Assembly: GCA_902780525.1 (NCBI GenBank)
Contig: CACZFL010000016.1
Coordinates: forward strand, 1-33,895
Length of the DNA stretch: 33,895 bases
Direction of reading: 5' to 3'
DNA from: an uncultured bacterium
Lineage (GTDB): Bacteria; Cyanobacteriota; Vampirovibrionia; Gastranaerophilales; Gastranaerophilaceae
This document shows positions 1 through 7,719 of the stretch, in pieces. Numbering within the stretch: the stretch's first letter is position 1; each line of letters opens with the position of its first letter. A model generated the notes under the pieces. It saw only the letters and a program-made list of their open reading frames with translations, ran no database searches and had not been told where the DNA came from. The translations under genes were made by a program, and so were the position numbers.

Positions 1-1
1 C

Positions 2-589
2 AGCTACATCCCAACTCCTGAACGTGACTTAGACAAACCATTCTTGATGCCTATCGAAGATATCTTCTCTATCACAGGTCGTGGTACAGTTGCTACAGGT
101 AGAGTTGAAAGAGGTATTGTTAAAGTTGGTGACGAAGTTGAATTAGTTGGTTTAGGCGAAACTAAGAAAACTACAGTAACTGGTGTTGAAATGTTTAGAA
201 AATCACTTGACCAAGGTCAAGCTGGTGACAACATTGGTGCATTGTTAAGAGGTATTGATAAGACTGAAATCCAACGTGGTCAAGTTCTTGCTAAACCTGG
301 TTCAATCCACCCACACACTAAATTTACTGCTAACGTTTACGTTTTGACAAAAGAAGAAGGCGGACGTCACACTCCATTCTTCCCTGGTTATAGACCTCAA
401 TTCTATATCAGAACAACTGACGTTACCGGTTCTATCAAATTTGAAGGCGAAATGGTAATGCCTGGTGATAACGTAGTTATGGATGTTGAACTTATCGCTC
501 CTGTAGCTATCGAACAAGGTATGAGATTCGCTATCCGTGAAGGCGGCAGAACAGTTGGTGCTGGTGTTGTTGACAAAATTACTGAGTAA
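2..589 (+). CDS. tuf: Elongation factor Tu, C-terminal half (gene cut by window start)
   Basis: The open frame runs in from base 2 and encodes the last 195 residues of EF-Tu, the GTPase that delivers aminoacyl-tRNA to the ribosome. The whole G domain lies outside the window. Visible parts are the linker into domain 2 ([15 protein letters not shown]), the domain 2 core ([17 protein letters not shown]) and domain 3 (KPGSI, then [23 protein letters not shown]). Family length is about 395-400, so roughly half is present. Codon choice (GGT, CGT, GTT) is more biased than in the neighbours, as expected for a very highly expressed gene. It ends in front of a strong hairpin terminator, so it is the last gene of its operon. 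The internal ATG at 44 is not a real start. Confidence 0.97.
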   Translation, partial: SYIPTPERDLDKPFLMPIEDIFSITGRGTVATGRVERGIVKVGDEVELVGLGETKKTTVTGVEMFRKSLDQGQAGDNIGALLRGIDKTEIQRGQVLAKPGSIHPHTKFTANVYVLTKEEGGRHTPFFPGYRPQFYIRTTDVTGSIKFEGEMVMPGDNVVMDVELIAPVAIEQGMRFAIREGGRTVGAGVVDKITE

Positions 590-615
590 TTTTCGTTAAT
601 TAATACAATAAGTTA

Positions 616-647
616 AAGGGGATGATTATTTAATCATCCTCTTTTTT
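616..647 (+). terminator. Rho-independent terminator of tuf
   Basis: A nine-base perfect stem (GGATGATTA at 620-628 with TAATCATCC at 631-639), extended by two more pairs, is followed by a C and six Ts. It lies 30 bp after the tuf stop codon. Confidence 0.85.
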
Positions 648-666
648 AATGCATTCACATTATGTT

Positions 667-843
667 CTAAAATAATAAGTAATTATTTTCTGTATTTTGA
701 ATACTCGTGTTCTTGAATTCCTTAGGAATTGTAATAAATACGTATTCTGTTTTTTTCTTTAAGCCACTCAACCCTATAATTGAATTATCTTTTCCGAGGT
801 TATCATGAATAAAATTAAATAAATTTTGTATAGTTTTTTGCAT
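667..843 (-). CDS. Small hypothetical protein, 58 aa
   Basis: A short minus-strand reading frame begins at ATG 843-841 and ends at TAG 669-667. It is supported by a good ribosome site, GAAAGGA, eight bases before the ATG. The product is basic to neutral and starts MQKTIQNLFNFIHDNLGKDN. Its middle (SIIGLSGLKKKTEYVFITIP) would fit one or two beta strands after an amphipathic helix. Codon use resembles the neighbouring genes. A -10-like TATAAC (875-870) overlaps the plus-strand -10 of the next gene, so the two genes may share a back-to-back promoter. No family is recognised. It could be a chance ORF, but the start context argues for a real gene. Confidence 0.45.
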   Translation of the reverse strand: MQKTIQNLFNFIHDNLGKDNSIIGLSGLKKKTEYVFITIPKEFKNTSIQNTENNYLLF

Positions 844-868
844 TGTTTGTCCTTTCTTATCAATTATG

Positions 869-877
869 TGTTATAAT
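869..877 (+). promoter_or_regulatory. Extended -10 promoter for the DUF1858 gene
   Basis: TGTTATAAT is a TGn extension joined to a perfect TATAAT (872-877). It leaves an untranslated leader of about 90 bases before the ATG at 974. No good -35 is seen at the usual distance. Confidence 0.6.
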
Positions 878-973
878 GACAATGTAGTTTTAAGGATATT
901 TATAAATAAGTCAAGGAGTAAATATAAAATAGTTGAATTATATTCACTAACCGGACAGATTAAGGAGTAAAAA

Positions 974-1174
974 ATGGCTAAAGTTACAAAAGACATGGGT
1001 ATTATAGAAATTGTTCAGGCTCATCCTGAAGCAGCAATGGTATTCCAAAAATACGGTATGGGCTGTTTAGGCTGTGCAGCAGCAAGATTTGAAAACCTTG
1101 AAGCAGGTGCTAAAGTTCACGGCTTTGATGCAGATGAAATGGTTGCTGAAATTAATTCATTAATTGGTGAATAA
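974..1174 (+). CDS. DUF1858 redox-disulfide domain protein, 66 aa
   Basis: This is a stand-alone DUF1858 domain, the short helical domain also described as a hybrid-cluster-protein-associated redox disulfide domain and related to the ScdA N-terminal region. The family signature is clear: a start-to-finish match including IIEIVQAHPEAAMVFQKYGM followed by GCLGC, with the CxxC cysteines at 31 and 34, and the tail helix DEMVAEINSLI. Such proteins are thought to take part in thiol or metal-centre redox chemistry, but the partner is unknown. The start is fixed by TAAGGAGT six bases before the ATG. No hybrid cluster protein or other obvious partner is in the window. Confidence 0.85.
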   Translation: MAKVTKDMGIIEIVQAHPEAAMVFQKYGMGCLGCAAARFENLEAGAKVHGFDADEMVAEINSLIGE

Positions 1175-1228
1175 GCAAATGTAAGTAATTGAAAATTTAA
1201 AATACCATTCTAAAGAGGAGAGTGTTAT

Positions 1229-1645
1229 ATGGTTTTATGGGAATTTATCGTTATATGCGGTATAGTATTTATAATACTTGAGCTTTTTGTTCCGAGTATG
1301 TTTTTCTTAAACTTTGCACTTGCGGCTTTCGTTACATCTGTTGCATCGTTATATACAACTAAATTGCTTTCGCTAGTGCTGGTATTTTTTATTTTTTCAT
1401 TCCTGTCTTTTGCTTTTTTAAGACCGTTGTTGTTAAAAAGAAAAAGCAAAGATATTGAAACAGGGATTAATGATAAATATATAGGAAAGAAGGCTAAGGT
1501 TATTGAAGACGTTTCATCAGAGAATGGTGCTATATCAATATATGACGAAAGATGGAACGCAAGATGTGAAGACGGCAGAGTTATACCTGCCGGAACTGAA
1601 GTTGAAATCGTTAAAAATGACAGTTTAATAATGTTTGTTAAATAG
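1229..1645 (+). CDS. NfeD-like membrane protein, 138 aa
   Basis: This is a short NfeD-family protein (the YbbK/NfeD1b type, without the ClpP-like protease domain). Three hydrophobic segments fill about residues 3-66. After a basic KRKSK stretch, a soluble OB-fold-like domain covers about 78-138, with the family pattern IGKKAKVIEDV...G.I.I..ERWNARCEDG..IPAGTEVEIV. The start follows GAGGAG by a normal spacing. It lies 15 bp before an SPFH/stomatin gene. That pairing is conserved across bacteria, where NfeD and its SPFH partner form membrane microdomain complexes. A complex of the two products is inferred from that family knowledge. Confidence 0.88.
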   Translation: MVLWEFIVICGIVFIILELFVPSMFFLNFALAAFVTSVASLYTTKLLSLVLVFFIFSFLSFAFLRPLLLKRKSKDIETGINDKYIGKKAKVIEDVSSENGAISIYDERWNARCEDGRVIPAGTEVEIVKNDSLIMFVK

Positions 1646-1660
1646 AGAGGAGTTTATTAT

Positions 1661-2635
1661 ATGATTTTTTCAATTTTTCTGATAGCTTTAGCATTATTGT
1701 TTATTGCTAAAGGTGTGATTATTGTACAACAGGCAGAAGTTGTTGTAATTGAAAGACTCGGTAAGTATGACAGAATCCTTGAGTCAGGGTTTAACTTTAT
1801 TATTCCTGTTCTTGAAGCACCTCGTGCTATTGATTGGAAAACTACTCAGAGAGGATTTGACGGATCAACTTATTCGATTATTCAAAAAAGAACAAGAATT
1901 GACTTAAGAGAAGCAGTTTATGATTTCCCGAGACAAAACGTAATTACAAAAGATAACGTATCAATCAGCATTAACGCTCTTTTGTACTTCCAGATTATGA
2001 ATCCGAAGTCTGCTGTATATGAGATTCAAAACCTTCCGGAAGCTATTGAAAAGCTTACTCAGACAAACCTGAGAAACCTTGTAGGTCAGCTGGATTTGGA
2101 TGAAAGTTTGGTTTCTCGTGACAAAATTAACCAGGAACTCAGAGCTATCTTAGATGAAGCAACTAACAAATGGGGTGTTAAGGTTAACCGTGTAGAACTT
2201 CAGGATATTATTCCGCCAAGTGATATTCAGTCTGCAATGGAAAAACAAATGAAGGCTGAGCGTGACAGACGTGCTGCTATCTTAGAAGCTGAAGGTCTTA
2301 AGAAATCAGCTGTTCTTAAGGCGGAAGGTGAAAAGGAAGCTGCAATTAACAGAGCGGAAGGTGAAAAGCAATCTAATATTCTTCGTGCGGAAGGTATTGC
2401 GCAGGCTCGTATTCTTGAAGCAGACGGTGAAAAAGAAGCTATTCAGAGAATTATTAGTGCTCTAGCAGATAAAGGTCAGCCTGATAAATACCTTATTGCG
2501 ATGAAATACCTCGAAACTATGAAAACAATTACAAGCGGTAAAGATAACAAGGTTGTTTATATGCCTTATGAAGCAACAGGTATTCTAAGCTCCGTAGATG
2601 GTATCAAACAAATGTTTGACAAGGGTAAGGGGTAA
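1661..2635 (+). CDS. SPFH/stomatin-family membrane protein (QmcA-like), 324 aa
   Basis: One N-terminal membrane segment (about residues 2-20) is followed by the SPFH domain, opening with VIIVQQAEVVVIERLGKYDRIL and containing FVIP-type FNFIIPVLE and DLREAVYDFPRQNVITKDNV. A charged helical stalk from about residue 195 carries repeated AEGEKEAAI/AEGEKQSNI blocks, the flotillin/stomatin oligomerisation helix. Length and order match QmcA/slipin proteins. GAGAGGAG precedes the ATG. It is the second gene of the NfeD-SPFH pair and is followed by a terminator. The likely role is to build a ring- or cage-like membrane microdomain; the client proteins are unknown. Confidence 0.9.
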   Translation: MIFSIFLIALALLFIAKGVIIVQQAEVVVIERLGKYDRILESGFNFIIPVLEAPRAIDWKTTQRGFDGSTYSIIQKRTRIDLREAVYDFPRQNVITKDNVSISINALLYFQIMNPKSAVYEIQNLPEAIEKLTQTNLRNLVGQLDLDESLVSRDKINQELRAILDEATNKWGVKVNRVELQDIIPPSDIQSAMEKQMKAERDRRAAILEAEGLKKSAVLKAEGEKEAAINRAEGEKQSNILRAEGIAQARILEADGEKEAIQRIISALADKGQPDKYLIAMKYLETMKTITSGKDNKVVYMPYEATGILSSVDGIKQMFDKGKG

Positions 2636-2662
2636 ATATAATAGGTAAATTAAATTTAACTT

Positions 2663-2697
2663 AAAATTGCAACTGTTTTGCGCAGTTGCAATTTTTT
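2663..2697 (+). terminator. Terminator of the NfeD-SPFH operon
   Basis: A perfect 13-bp stem (2663-2675 with 2683-2695) and a seven-base loop run into a run of Ts. The hairpin ends just two bases before the extended -10 of the next gene, so terminator and promoter overlap in space. Confidence 0.88.
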
Positions 2698-2698
2698 A

Positions 2699-2707
2699 TG
2701 TTAAAAT
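2699..2707 (+). promoter_or_regulatory. Extended -10 placed for a leaderless mRNA
   Basis: TG-T-TAAAAT, then ATCACC, then the ATG at 2714. The hexamer ends six bases before the start codon, so transcription should begin at or within a base of the A of ATG. No Shine-Dalgarno is present. Confidence 0.6.
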
Positions 2708-2713
2708 ATCACC

Positions 2714-3721
2714 ATGACGAAGATAAGGAAGCTTTATTATTTTGATAAGAAAAATGCGCGGGAAATGATATCATTTCTCGATAACGGGGATTTATATGTT
2801 CACAATATAATGTTTAATCCGTTATTACCGCTTCATCATTTTCTGCCGCTTCGGTTTAAGTATCTTCCCGAATCATACGTTCTGAAAGATAAAAAGGATA
2901 TTAAAGGACTGATTACTGTTGCACCGACCAGATGTCCACTTAAACAAACTGAGATACAGAAGCTTTTGTTCGAAGAAAATTGTTACGAAGATGCGGGTGA
3001 ACTTGTTCAATATGTTGTTTCCAAATACAAAGCAATGGGTTGTGCATCAATTATAGTAAGAATTGACGACTATTTGCCCGAGCTTGTAAAACTCTTTGTA
3101 TCAAAATGCGGTTTTAGCCAGATATCTTATGAGAAACTTTGGTGTGTAGTTGATAATAGTACTGATTATGATACTTTTGACCCAAAAATGTTCAGGGAGT
3201 TCAGAAACTCAGACGCTCCTACAATTGTCAACTTATATAACGAAGAACTTTTGCCTCATTTTAGACCTCTTTTGAGTAAAGATATTAAAGAATTCAAAGA
3301 TGTTATGTTTCCCGGACTTTTGTATTTTAATGAGTACAAATATGTTTATCGTGATAAAAAATCAAAAAATATTCAGGCATATATTTCAATAAAAACGGCA
3401 GATAATGAAAATTATATACTTGATGTTATTCAGTCAGGGTGGAATGAAGTTAATATCGATGTAATTTTCTCTTTTGCTCAAAGTATGATTAAAAGACGAA
3501 AAAAAGATGCTAAATTGTTTGTAAAGACTAAGAAATATACATCTCTTGGCGAAAAATATGAAAAAGATTTCATGGAAAGACACATGGAATGTGTTAAAAA
3601 TCAGATAGTATTAACCAACTCTTCAGCTAAAATTATTAAAAACGCAGAGCGCAGTAAAAAATTTACCGTTTTAAATCAGTTTTACGGTGGTATAAGTGCT
3701 CTTAACAAAAGCAGTTTGTAA
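2714..3721 (+). CDS. Conserved hypothetical, tandem GNAT-like, 335 aa
   Basis: No close family is recognised with certainty. The first half contains a helix-strand region (about 90-135) reading AGELVQYVVSKYKAMGCASIIVRID...LVKLFVSKCGFSQISYEKLW. That resembles the end of a GNAT acyltransferase fold, where a glycine-phenylalanine turn precedes a strand. The second half (about 158-270) restarts with FREFRNSDAPTIVNLYNE, again like a GNAT beginning. This suggests a double-GNAT arrangement, but the acetyl-CoA P-loop (Q/RxxGxG/A) is not evident, so activity is doubtful. The gene appears to be leaderless. It is convergent with nadC, with one base between the stop codons. Confidence 0.6.
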   Translation: MTKIRKLYYFDKKNAREMISFLDNGDLYVHNIMFNPLLPLHHFLPLRFKYLPESYVLKDKKDIKGLITVAPTRCPLKQTEIQKLLFEENCYEDAGELVQYVVSKYKAMGCASIIVRIDDYLPELVKLFVSKCGFSQISYEKLWCVVDNSTDYDTFDPKMFREFRNSDAPTIVNLYNEELLPHFRPLLSKDIKEFKDVMFPGLLYFNEYKYVYRDKKSKNIQAYISIKTADNENYILDVIQSGWNEVNIDVIFSFAQSMIKRRKKDAKLFVKTKKYTSLGEKYEKDFMERHMECVKNQIVLTNSSAKIIKNAERSKKFTVLNQFYGGISALNKSSL

Positions 3722-3722
3722 C

Positions 3723-4553
3723 TTACATATCCAAACCTAAGTCAAGTGTAGGTGCTTTCGCTACAATAGCACTTGATGAGATGATATCAACACCGGTAGA
3801 AGCGATGTCACGTACTGTTTCGAGGTTAACATTACCGCTTGCTTCTACAATAGCCTGCCCGTTAATAAGGTTAACACATTCTTTCATCTCTGAAAGCGTC
3901 ATATTATCAAGCATTATTATATCAACTCCGCAAGCCAAAGCCTCTTTTACCTGTTCCGCTGTATCGCATTCGACTTCAATTTTATGAGCGTGTGAAATAT
4001 TTTGTTTTAACTTTTCTACGGCCTTTGTAAGAGAGCCTGCATATTTGATATGATTGTCTTTAATCATAGCGCAGTCTGACAAATTAAATCTGTGCAGAGC
4101 TCCTCCGCCTGTTTTAACAGAGTATTTTTCAAATGCTCTAAAACATGGTGTTGTTTTTCTAGTATCAACAATTTTTGCTTTGTATTCGCCGATAGCTTTT
4201 TGATATTTATTTGTTTCTGTTGCGATTCCGCTCATTCTTTGTGCATAATTGAGTGCAGTTCTTTCACCTATAAGAATATACCTTGCAGGACCTTCTATAT
4301 CAGCAATTTTATCGCCTTTTTTAATCTCATCACCATCATTAAAATAGAATTTTATCCTGATTTTGTCGGATAAAATCTTAAACACGGTTTCAAAAACTTC
4401 TTTGCCGCAGAGGATTCCGTTAACCCTGGTGTTAAGTGAACAAGACATAATATCATCTTCATTTGTAAGATAATCGGTTGTAATATCACCAAATCCAATA
4501 TCTTCCTGTAATGCTTTTTTTACGTGATCTTCTATAAAAAAATTATTTAACAT
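3723..4553 (-). CDS. nadC: Nicotinate-nucleotide pyrophosphorylase (carboxylating)
   Basis: This enzyme converts quinolinate and PRPP to nicotinate mononucleotide, CO2 and pyrophosphate in de novo NAD synthesis. At 276 residues it has the normal family length. Diagnostic motifs appear in order: ALQEDIGFGDITTD at the N terminus, ERTALNYAQRMSGIAT, VDTRKTTP, KTGGGALHRFNLSD, IKDNHI, IEVECDT, IIMLDNM and VEASGN. Its ATG overlaps the last seven bases of nadB, so the two are translationally coupled. nadA (quinolinate synthase), the third enzyme of the set, is not in this window. Confidence 0.97.
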   Translation of the reverse strand: MLNNFFIEDHVKKALQEDIGFGDITTDYLTNEDDIMSCSLNTRVNGILCGKEVFETVFKILSDKIRIKFYFNDGDEIKKGDKIADIEGPARYILIGERTALNYAQRMSGIATETNKYQKAIGEYKAKIVDTRKTTPCFRAFEKYSVKTGGGALHRFNLSDCAMIKDNHIKYAGSLTKAVEKLKQNISHAHKIEVECDTAEQVKEALACGVDIIMLDNMTLSEMKECVNLINGQAIVEASGNVNLETVRDIASTGVDIISSSAIVAKAPTLDLGLDM

Positions 4554-6163
4554 ATTGTTACTCCTTGTACATCTCGTGATAATTCAGAATGTTTTGCAAT
4601 TTCGTTTGTCTGTTTGTAGTCGCTTCTGCAATGTGCTCCGCGGGATTCTTTTCTTTCAAGCGCGCTCTTTATTATTAGTGATGCAACAGTTAGCATATTT
4701 CTGTATTCATATTCTCTCTGGTTTAGACACTTTCTTCTACGTTTAAAATCTTTTTGCTGTTTTTCAACTTCTTTCTGTGCTTTCAAAAGAGAGTCTTCCG
4801 TACGGATTATTCCTACATTTTCCCACATAATATTTTTTAAATTTGATTTTAATGATGTTGTATCATATTCTTCTCCTGTTATTGAGCGGGAATAAACATC
4901 TATCATTTTCTTTATGCCTTCATCAATTGTTTTTGGCGTATCTAAATTTGTAAAAGACAAATAGTCTGCAAGCTGGTATGCACAAACGACACACTCAAGC
5001 AGAGAATTGCTTGCAAGCCTGTTGGCACCGTGAAGTTCCGTACAGGCAGCTTCGCCGATTGCGTATAAACCTTTAATTGAAGTTGTACCGTTTACTTTTG
5101 CTTTAATGCCGCCCATTGTATAATGAGCCGCAGGTGCTACCGGAATTGGTGATTTTGTTATATCAATTCCGCACTCCATACATTTTTTTGTAATTGTAGG
5201 AAAACGTTTAAGGATTTTTTCTTCACCGATTAAAGACGCATCCAGATATACATTGTTTGATTTTTCTTCTGCCATTTCGGAGAAAATTGCTCTTGTTACA
5301 ACATCTCTAGGAGCAAGTTCAAGCTTGTCATTGTATTTTGACATAAATTGCTCGCCTTTTGCGTTGATAAGTTTTGCACCTTCGCCTCTTACCGCTTCCG
5401 ATATAAGAAATCTGTTTTGGCTATCAGGACTCAAAGCCAGTGCAGTCGGGTGGAACTGAATAAATTCCATATCTTCAATAACCGCACCCGCTTCATACGC
5501 AAGGGCAATTCCGTCGCCTGTTGCTCCGGAAGGATTTGTTGTATATTTATAAACCTGTCCGGTTCCGCCTGTTGCAATTACGACAGCGGAAGAATATACA
5601 ATCTCGTGTTCTTCTGTTTGCTTGTTGTATATTATGACACCTTTACATTCTTTGTCTGATGATATAAGCAATTCAACAGCCATAGCTTTTTCTAAAGTAT
5701 GAATAGCACTGTTTGATTTAACCGCTCTTATAAGACCTTCTGTAATCCCTTTACCAGTTGCATCACCGCCTGAGTGCAGAATTCTTCTCATGCTGTGTGC
5801 GGCTTCCAGAGTAAAAGTCAGATTGCCGTTTTCATCTCTGTCGAACTCAACACCATTTGTGATTAAATCGTTAATAACAGCATCAGAGGCTGATGAGATC
5901 TCTTCTGTGATTTTATAGTTGCTTAGACCCGCTCCGGCTTTTAGTGTGTCTTTTATGTGCAAATCAATATTGTCATCAGGATTTTGATGGACAACTCCGA
6001 CGATACCCCCCTGTGCGTATCTTGAGTTGCTTATACCCAGTGATGATTTTGAGATTAATAGAACCCCTTCAGGTAATTTTATTTGCTGTGCGGTCTTTAA
6101 TGCAGCATACAAACCTGCCGCTCCGCTCCCTATTACAACTACCGAATATTCCGAATATTTCAT
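4547..6163 (-). CDS. nadB: L-aspartate oxidase
   Basis: This FAD enzyme oxidises aspartate to iminoaspartate, the first step of de novo NAD synthesis. At 538 residues it matches NadB. The FAD dinucleotide site is at the N terminus (VVVIGSGAAGLYAAL, about 8-22), followed by YAQGGI, the substrate loop SMRRILHSGGDATGKGI, the FAD/active-site region IQFHPTAL and EAVRGEGA, APAAHYTMGGI, and the C-terminal GEAACTELHGANRLASNSLLE. The helical C-terminal domain ends with RKESRGAHCRSDY, normal for NadB. CAGGAGAGG precedes the ATG. It is first in the nadBC operon and divergent from the VKOR gene. Confidence 0.97.
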   Translation of the reverse strand: MKYSEYSVVVIGSGAAGLYAALKTAQQIKLPEGVLLISKSSLGISNSRYAQGGIVGVVHQNPDDNIDLHIKDTLKAGAGLSNYKITEEISSASDAVINDLITNGVEFDRDENGNLTFTLEAAHSMRRILHSGGDATGKGITEGLIRAVKSNSAIHTLEKAMAVELLISSDKECKGVIIYNKQTEEHEIVYSSAVVIATGGTGQVYKYTTNPSGATGDGIALAYEAGAVIEDMEFIQFHPTALALSPDSQNRFLISEAVRGEGAKLINAKGEQFMSKYNDKLELAPRDVVTRAIFSEMAEEKSNNVYLDASLIGEEKILKRFPTITKKCMECGIDITKSPIPVAPAAHYTMGGIKAKVNGTTSIKGLYAIGEAACTELHGANRLASNSLLECVVCAYQLADYLSFTNLDTPKTIDEGIKKMIDVYSRSITGEEYDTTSLKSNLKNIMWENVGIIRTEDSLLKAQKEVEKQQKDFKRRRKCLNQREYEYRNMLTVASLIIKSALERKESRGAHCRSDYKQTNEIAKHSELSRDVQGVTIC

Positions 6164-6237
6164 AAACCTCTCCTGTTAGTTATATTTTATAATAAACAGG
6201 TTTTTAATGATATTAAATATTGATAAAAAATAAGCAT

Positions 6238-6272
6238 AAAAAAAAGCTATGAACTTTTTATCGTGCATAGCT
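6238..6272 (-). terminator. Minus-strand terminator-like hairpin with no obvious gene before it
   Basis: On the minus strand, AGCTATG (6272-6266) pairs with CATAGCT (6251-6245) across a 14-base loop and is followed by eight Ts. No minus-strand gene of usable size lies between it and the VKOR start, so it may end a small RNA or an abortive transcript. Confidence 0.5.
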
Positions 6273-6481
6273 GTTGATTAGGGATATGTGTATCGTCGTT
6301 TTTTAAGGAGTATAGTTATATATTAGCAATGTGTTCATGAAAATAAATCATCAATTTAGATGATTTTTGTAATAAATCTTAACATTTCAGTTTGAATGTT
6401 AAAATTTGTCGGATATTAATACCTCAGGCTACATATTTAATACTAGTCCATATAACTATTTCAGTTATTGAATTGGGATTA

Positions 6482-6490
6482 TGATATACT
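6482..6490 (+). promoter_or_regulatory. Extended -10 promoter of the VKOR-queH operon
   Basis: TGATATACT is a TGn plus TATACT hexamer, 41 bases before the start codon. The leader carries a CAGGGGTAG ribosome site. Confidence 0.5.
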
Positions 6491-6531
6491 AAAATTAATG
6501 TAGTATGAAAATAAACAGGGGTAGTTGATTT

Positions 6532-7719
6532 ATGGTTATTGATAAAAAGAAATTATTTATTCAGATATTATCGGTTATAGGGTTTGCATTGTCAGTAAAG
6601 CTTGCGATGATTTATTATTCAGCTAATTATGATAAGTATGCACTTGCAAGTTTTTGTTCAATTAATGATTTTATTGATTGTGACGGCGCCGCAAAAACAA
6701 CTGTATCACAGTTCTTAGGAATACCGCTTGCATACTGGGGAATGTTATTTTATATAACAACATTCTTTTTAACCGTTGTTGAAAAATTAAAAAATCTCAG
6801 ATTTTTAAAATTTCTTGAGGTTTTTAAGAATCCAATGGCTTATATTACGGTAATAGGTACATTTGCTTTTATTGTATCTATGTTACTGGCAGGTATCAGC
6901 ATATGGACAATTAAAAAACTTTGTATTCTTTGCGTAATTACATATTTTATAGATTTTCTTATAGCCCTTATTCCGGCACAAAATATGAAGGAATATTTTA
7001 ACAGTTTTAAAACTACTGTTTGTGACTTTATTGATGGTATAAAAAAATATCCGAGAACTTTTGTAGTTTTGCTTATTCTTTCCGTTTCCTTTTTGACGGT
7101 TAGTGAACTGACTGATTGCTTTATTCCCCATATGAGAAAAGCTAAAGATATTAAAAAATATATGGAAATGAAAGAAAATCCGTACAGGATTAACGGAAAT
7201 GTATTAGGTTCTGAAAATGCTGATGTCATTATAGAGCTCTATTCTGATTACGGCTGTCCTATTTGTTATGTACATAACATTATTCTCCACAGAGCGGTAC
7301 AGGAATACACCAATGTAAAAGTGGTTCATTACAATATGCCGTTTGATCAAGAATGTAATTATGAATTACCTATGACAATGCATCCGGGTGCATGTTTTAT
7401 GTCAAAAGCAGCTATTGCAGCAGGAAAGCAAGGTGATTATTGGGGGATGAGCTCACTTCTGTATGAAAATCATCCTATGGATGAAAAAGATTTAATTCCG
7501 CTGATTGATAAACTTGGCTTAGATAAAGATAAATTCTTAAAAGATATGAAATCTAAGGATACAGATAATTATTTGCAGAATGATTTAAACAAATCCTATG
7601 AACTCGGTCTTGATGCAACACCTACAATGTTTGTAAACGGTGAAAAACGAGTCGGAATATTGTCGTATTCTGATTTACAAAAACTATTGGAAGAACATGG
7701 TGCAAAAAAACGAAAATAA
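6532..7719 (+). CDS. Vitamin K epoxide reductase-DsbA fusion, disulfide-bond-forming protein, 395 aa
   Basis: This membrane enzyme makes protein disulfides and passes electrons to quinone. The VKOR domain has about four membrane helices between residues 8 and 148, with the shuttle cysteines C42 and C50 in the outer loop (FCSINDFIDCDGAA) and the quinone-side CxxC at C131/C134 (KLCILC). A further membrane helix (about 176-194) leads to an extracytoplasmic thioredoxin-fold domain with CPIC (C242/C245) and the cis-proline signature DATPTMFVNG. VKOR joined to a Trx partner is typical of cyanobacteria and their relatives, and replaces the separate DsbB/DsbA pair. The domain order is ordinary, but the Trx part is DsbA-like (DSDYGCPIC-type with a long helical insert). 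queH overlaps its 3' end. Confidence 0.93.
   Translation: MVIDKKKLFIQILSVIGFALSVKLAMIYYSANYDKYALASFCSINDFIDCDGAAKTTVSQFLGIPLAYWGMLFYITTFFLTVVEKLKNLRFLKFLEVFKNPMAYITVIGTFAFIVSMLLAGISIWTIKKLCILCVITYFIDFLIALIPAQNMKEYFNSFKTTVCDFIDGIKKYPRTFVVLLILSVSFLTVSELTDCFIPHMRKAKDIKKYMEMKENPYRINGNVLGSENADVIIELYSDYGCPICYVHNIILHRAVQEYTNVKVVHYNMPFDQECNYELPMTMHPGACFMSKAAIAAGKQGDYWGMSSLLYENHPMDEKDLIPLIDKLGLDKDKFLKDMKSKDTDNYLQNDLNKSYELGLDATPTMFVNGEKRVGILSYSDLQKLLEEHGAKKRK

Larger units (their letters stand above)
6164..6531. other. Divergent intergenic region between nadB and VKOR, with three hairpins
   Basis: In 368 bp I find no credible ORF. It holds the nadB leader, the minus-strand terminator-like hairpin at 6238-6272, a second hairpin (AAATCATC 6345-6352 with GATGATTT 6359-6366, then Ts to 6368, so terminator-like on the plus strand) and a third (TTAACATT 6379-6386 with AATGTTAA 6395-6402). 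The VKOR promoter lies at its right end. No known riboswitch core was recognised. Confidence 0.55.

Noticed and set aside
590..973. A tRNA gene after tuf (such as tRNA-Trp)
   Set aside because: No T-loop GGTTCRA sequence or cloverleaf was found in this gap; only the terminator, the small minus-strand ORF and promoters.
6840..7229. A 129-codon minus-strand ORF within the VKOR-DsbA gene
   Set aside because: It lies opposite conserved VKOR helices, with no start signals; it is a shadow frame.
7640..7696. The 19-residue longer start of queH
   Set aside because: It lies within the VKOR coding end, has no ribosome site and precedes the conserved family N terminus.
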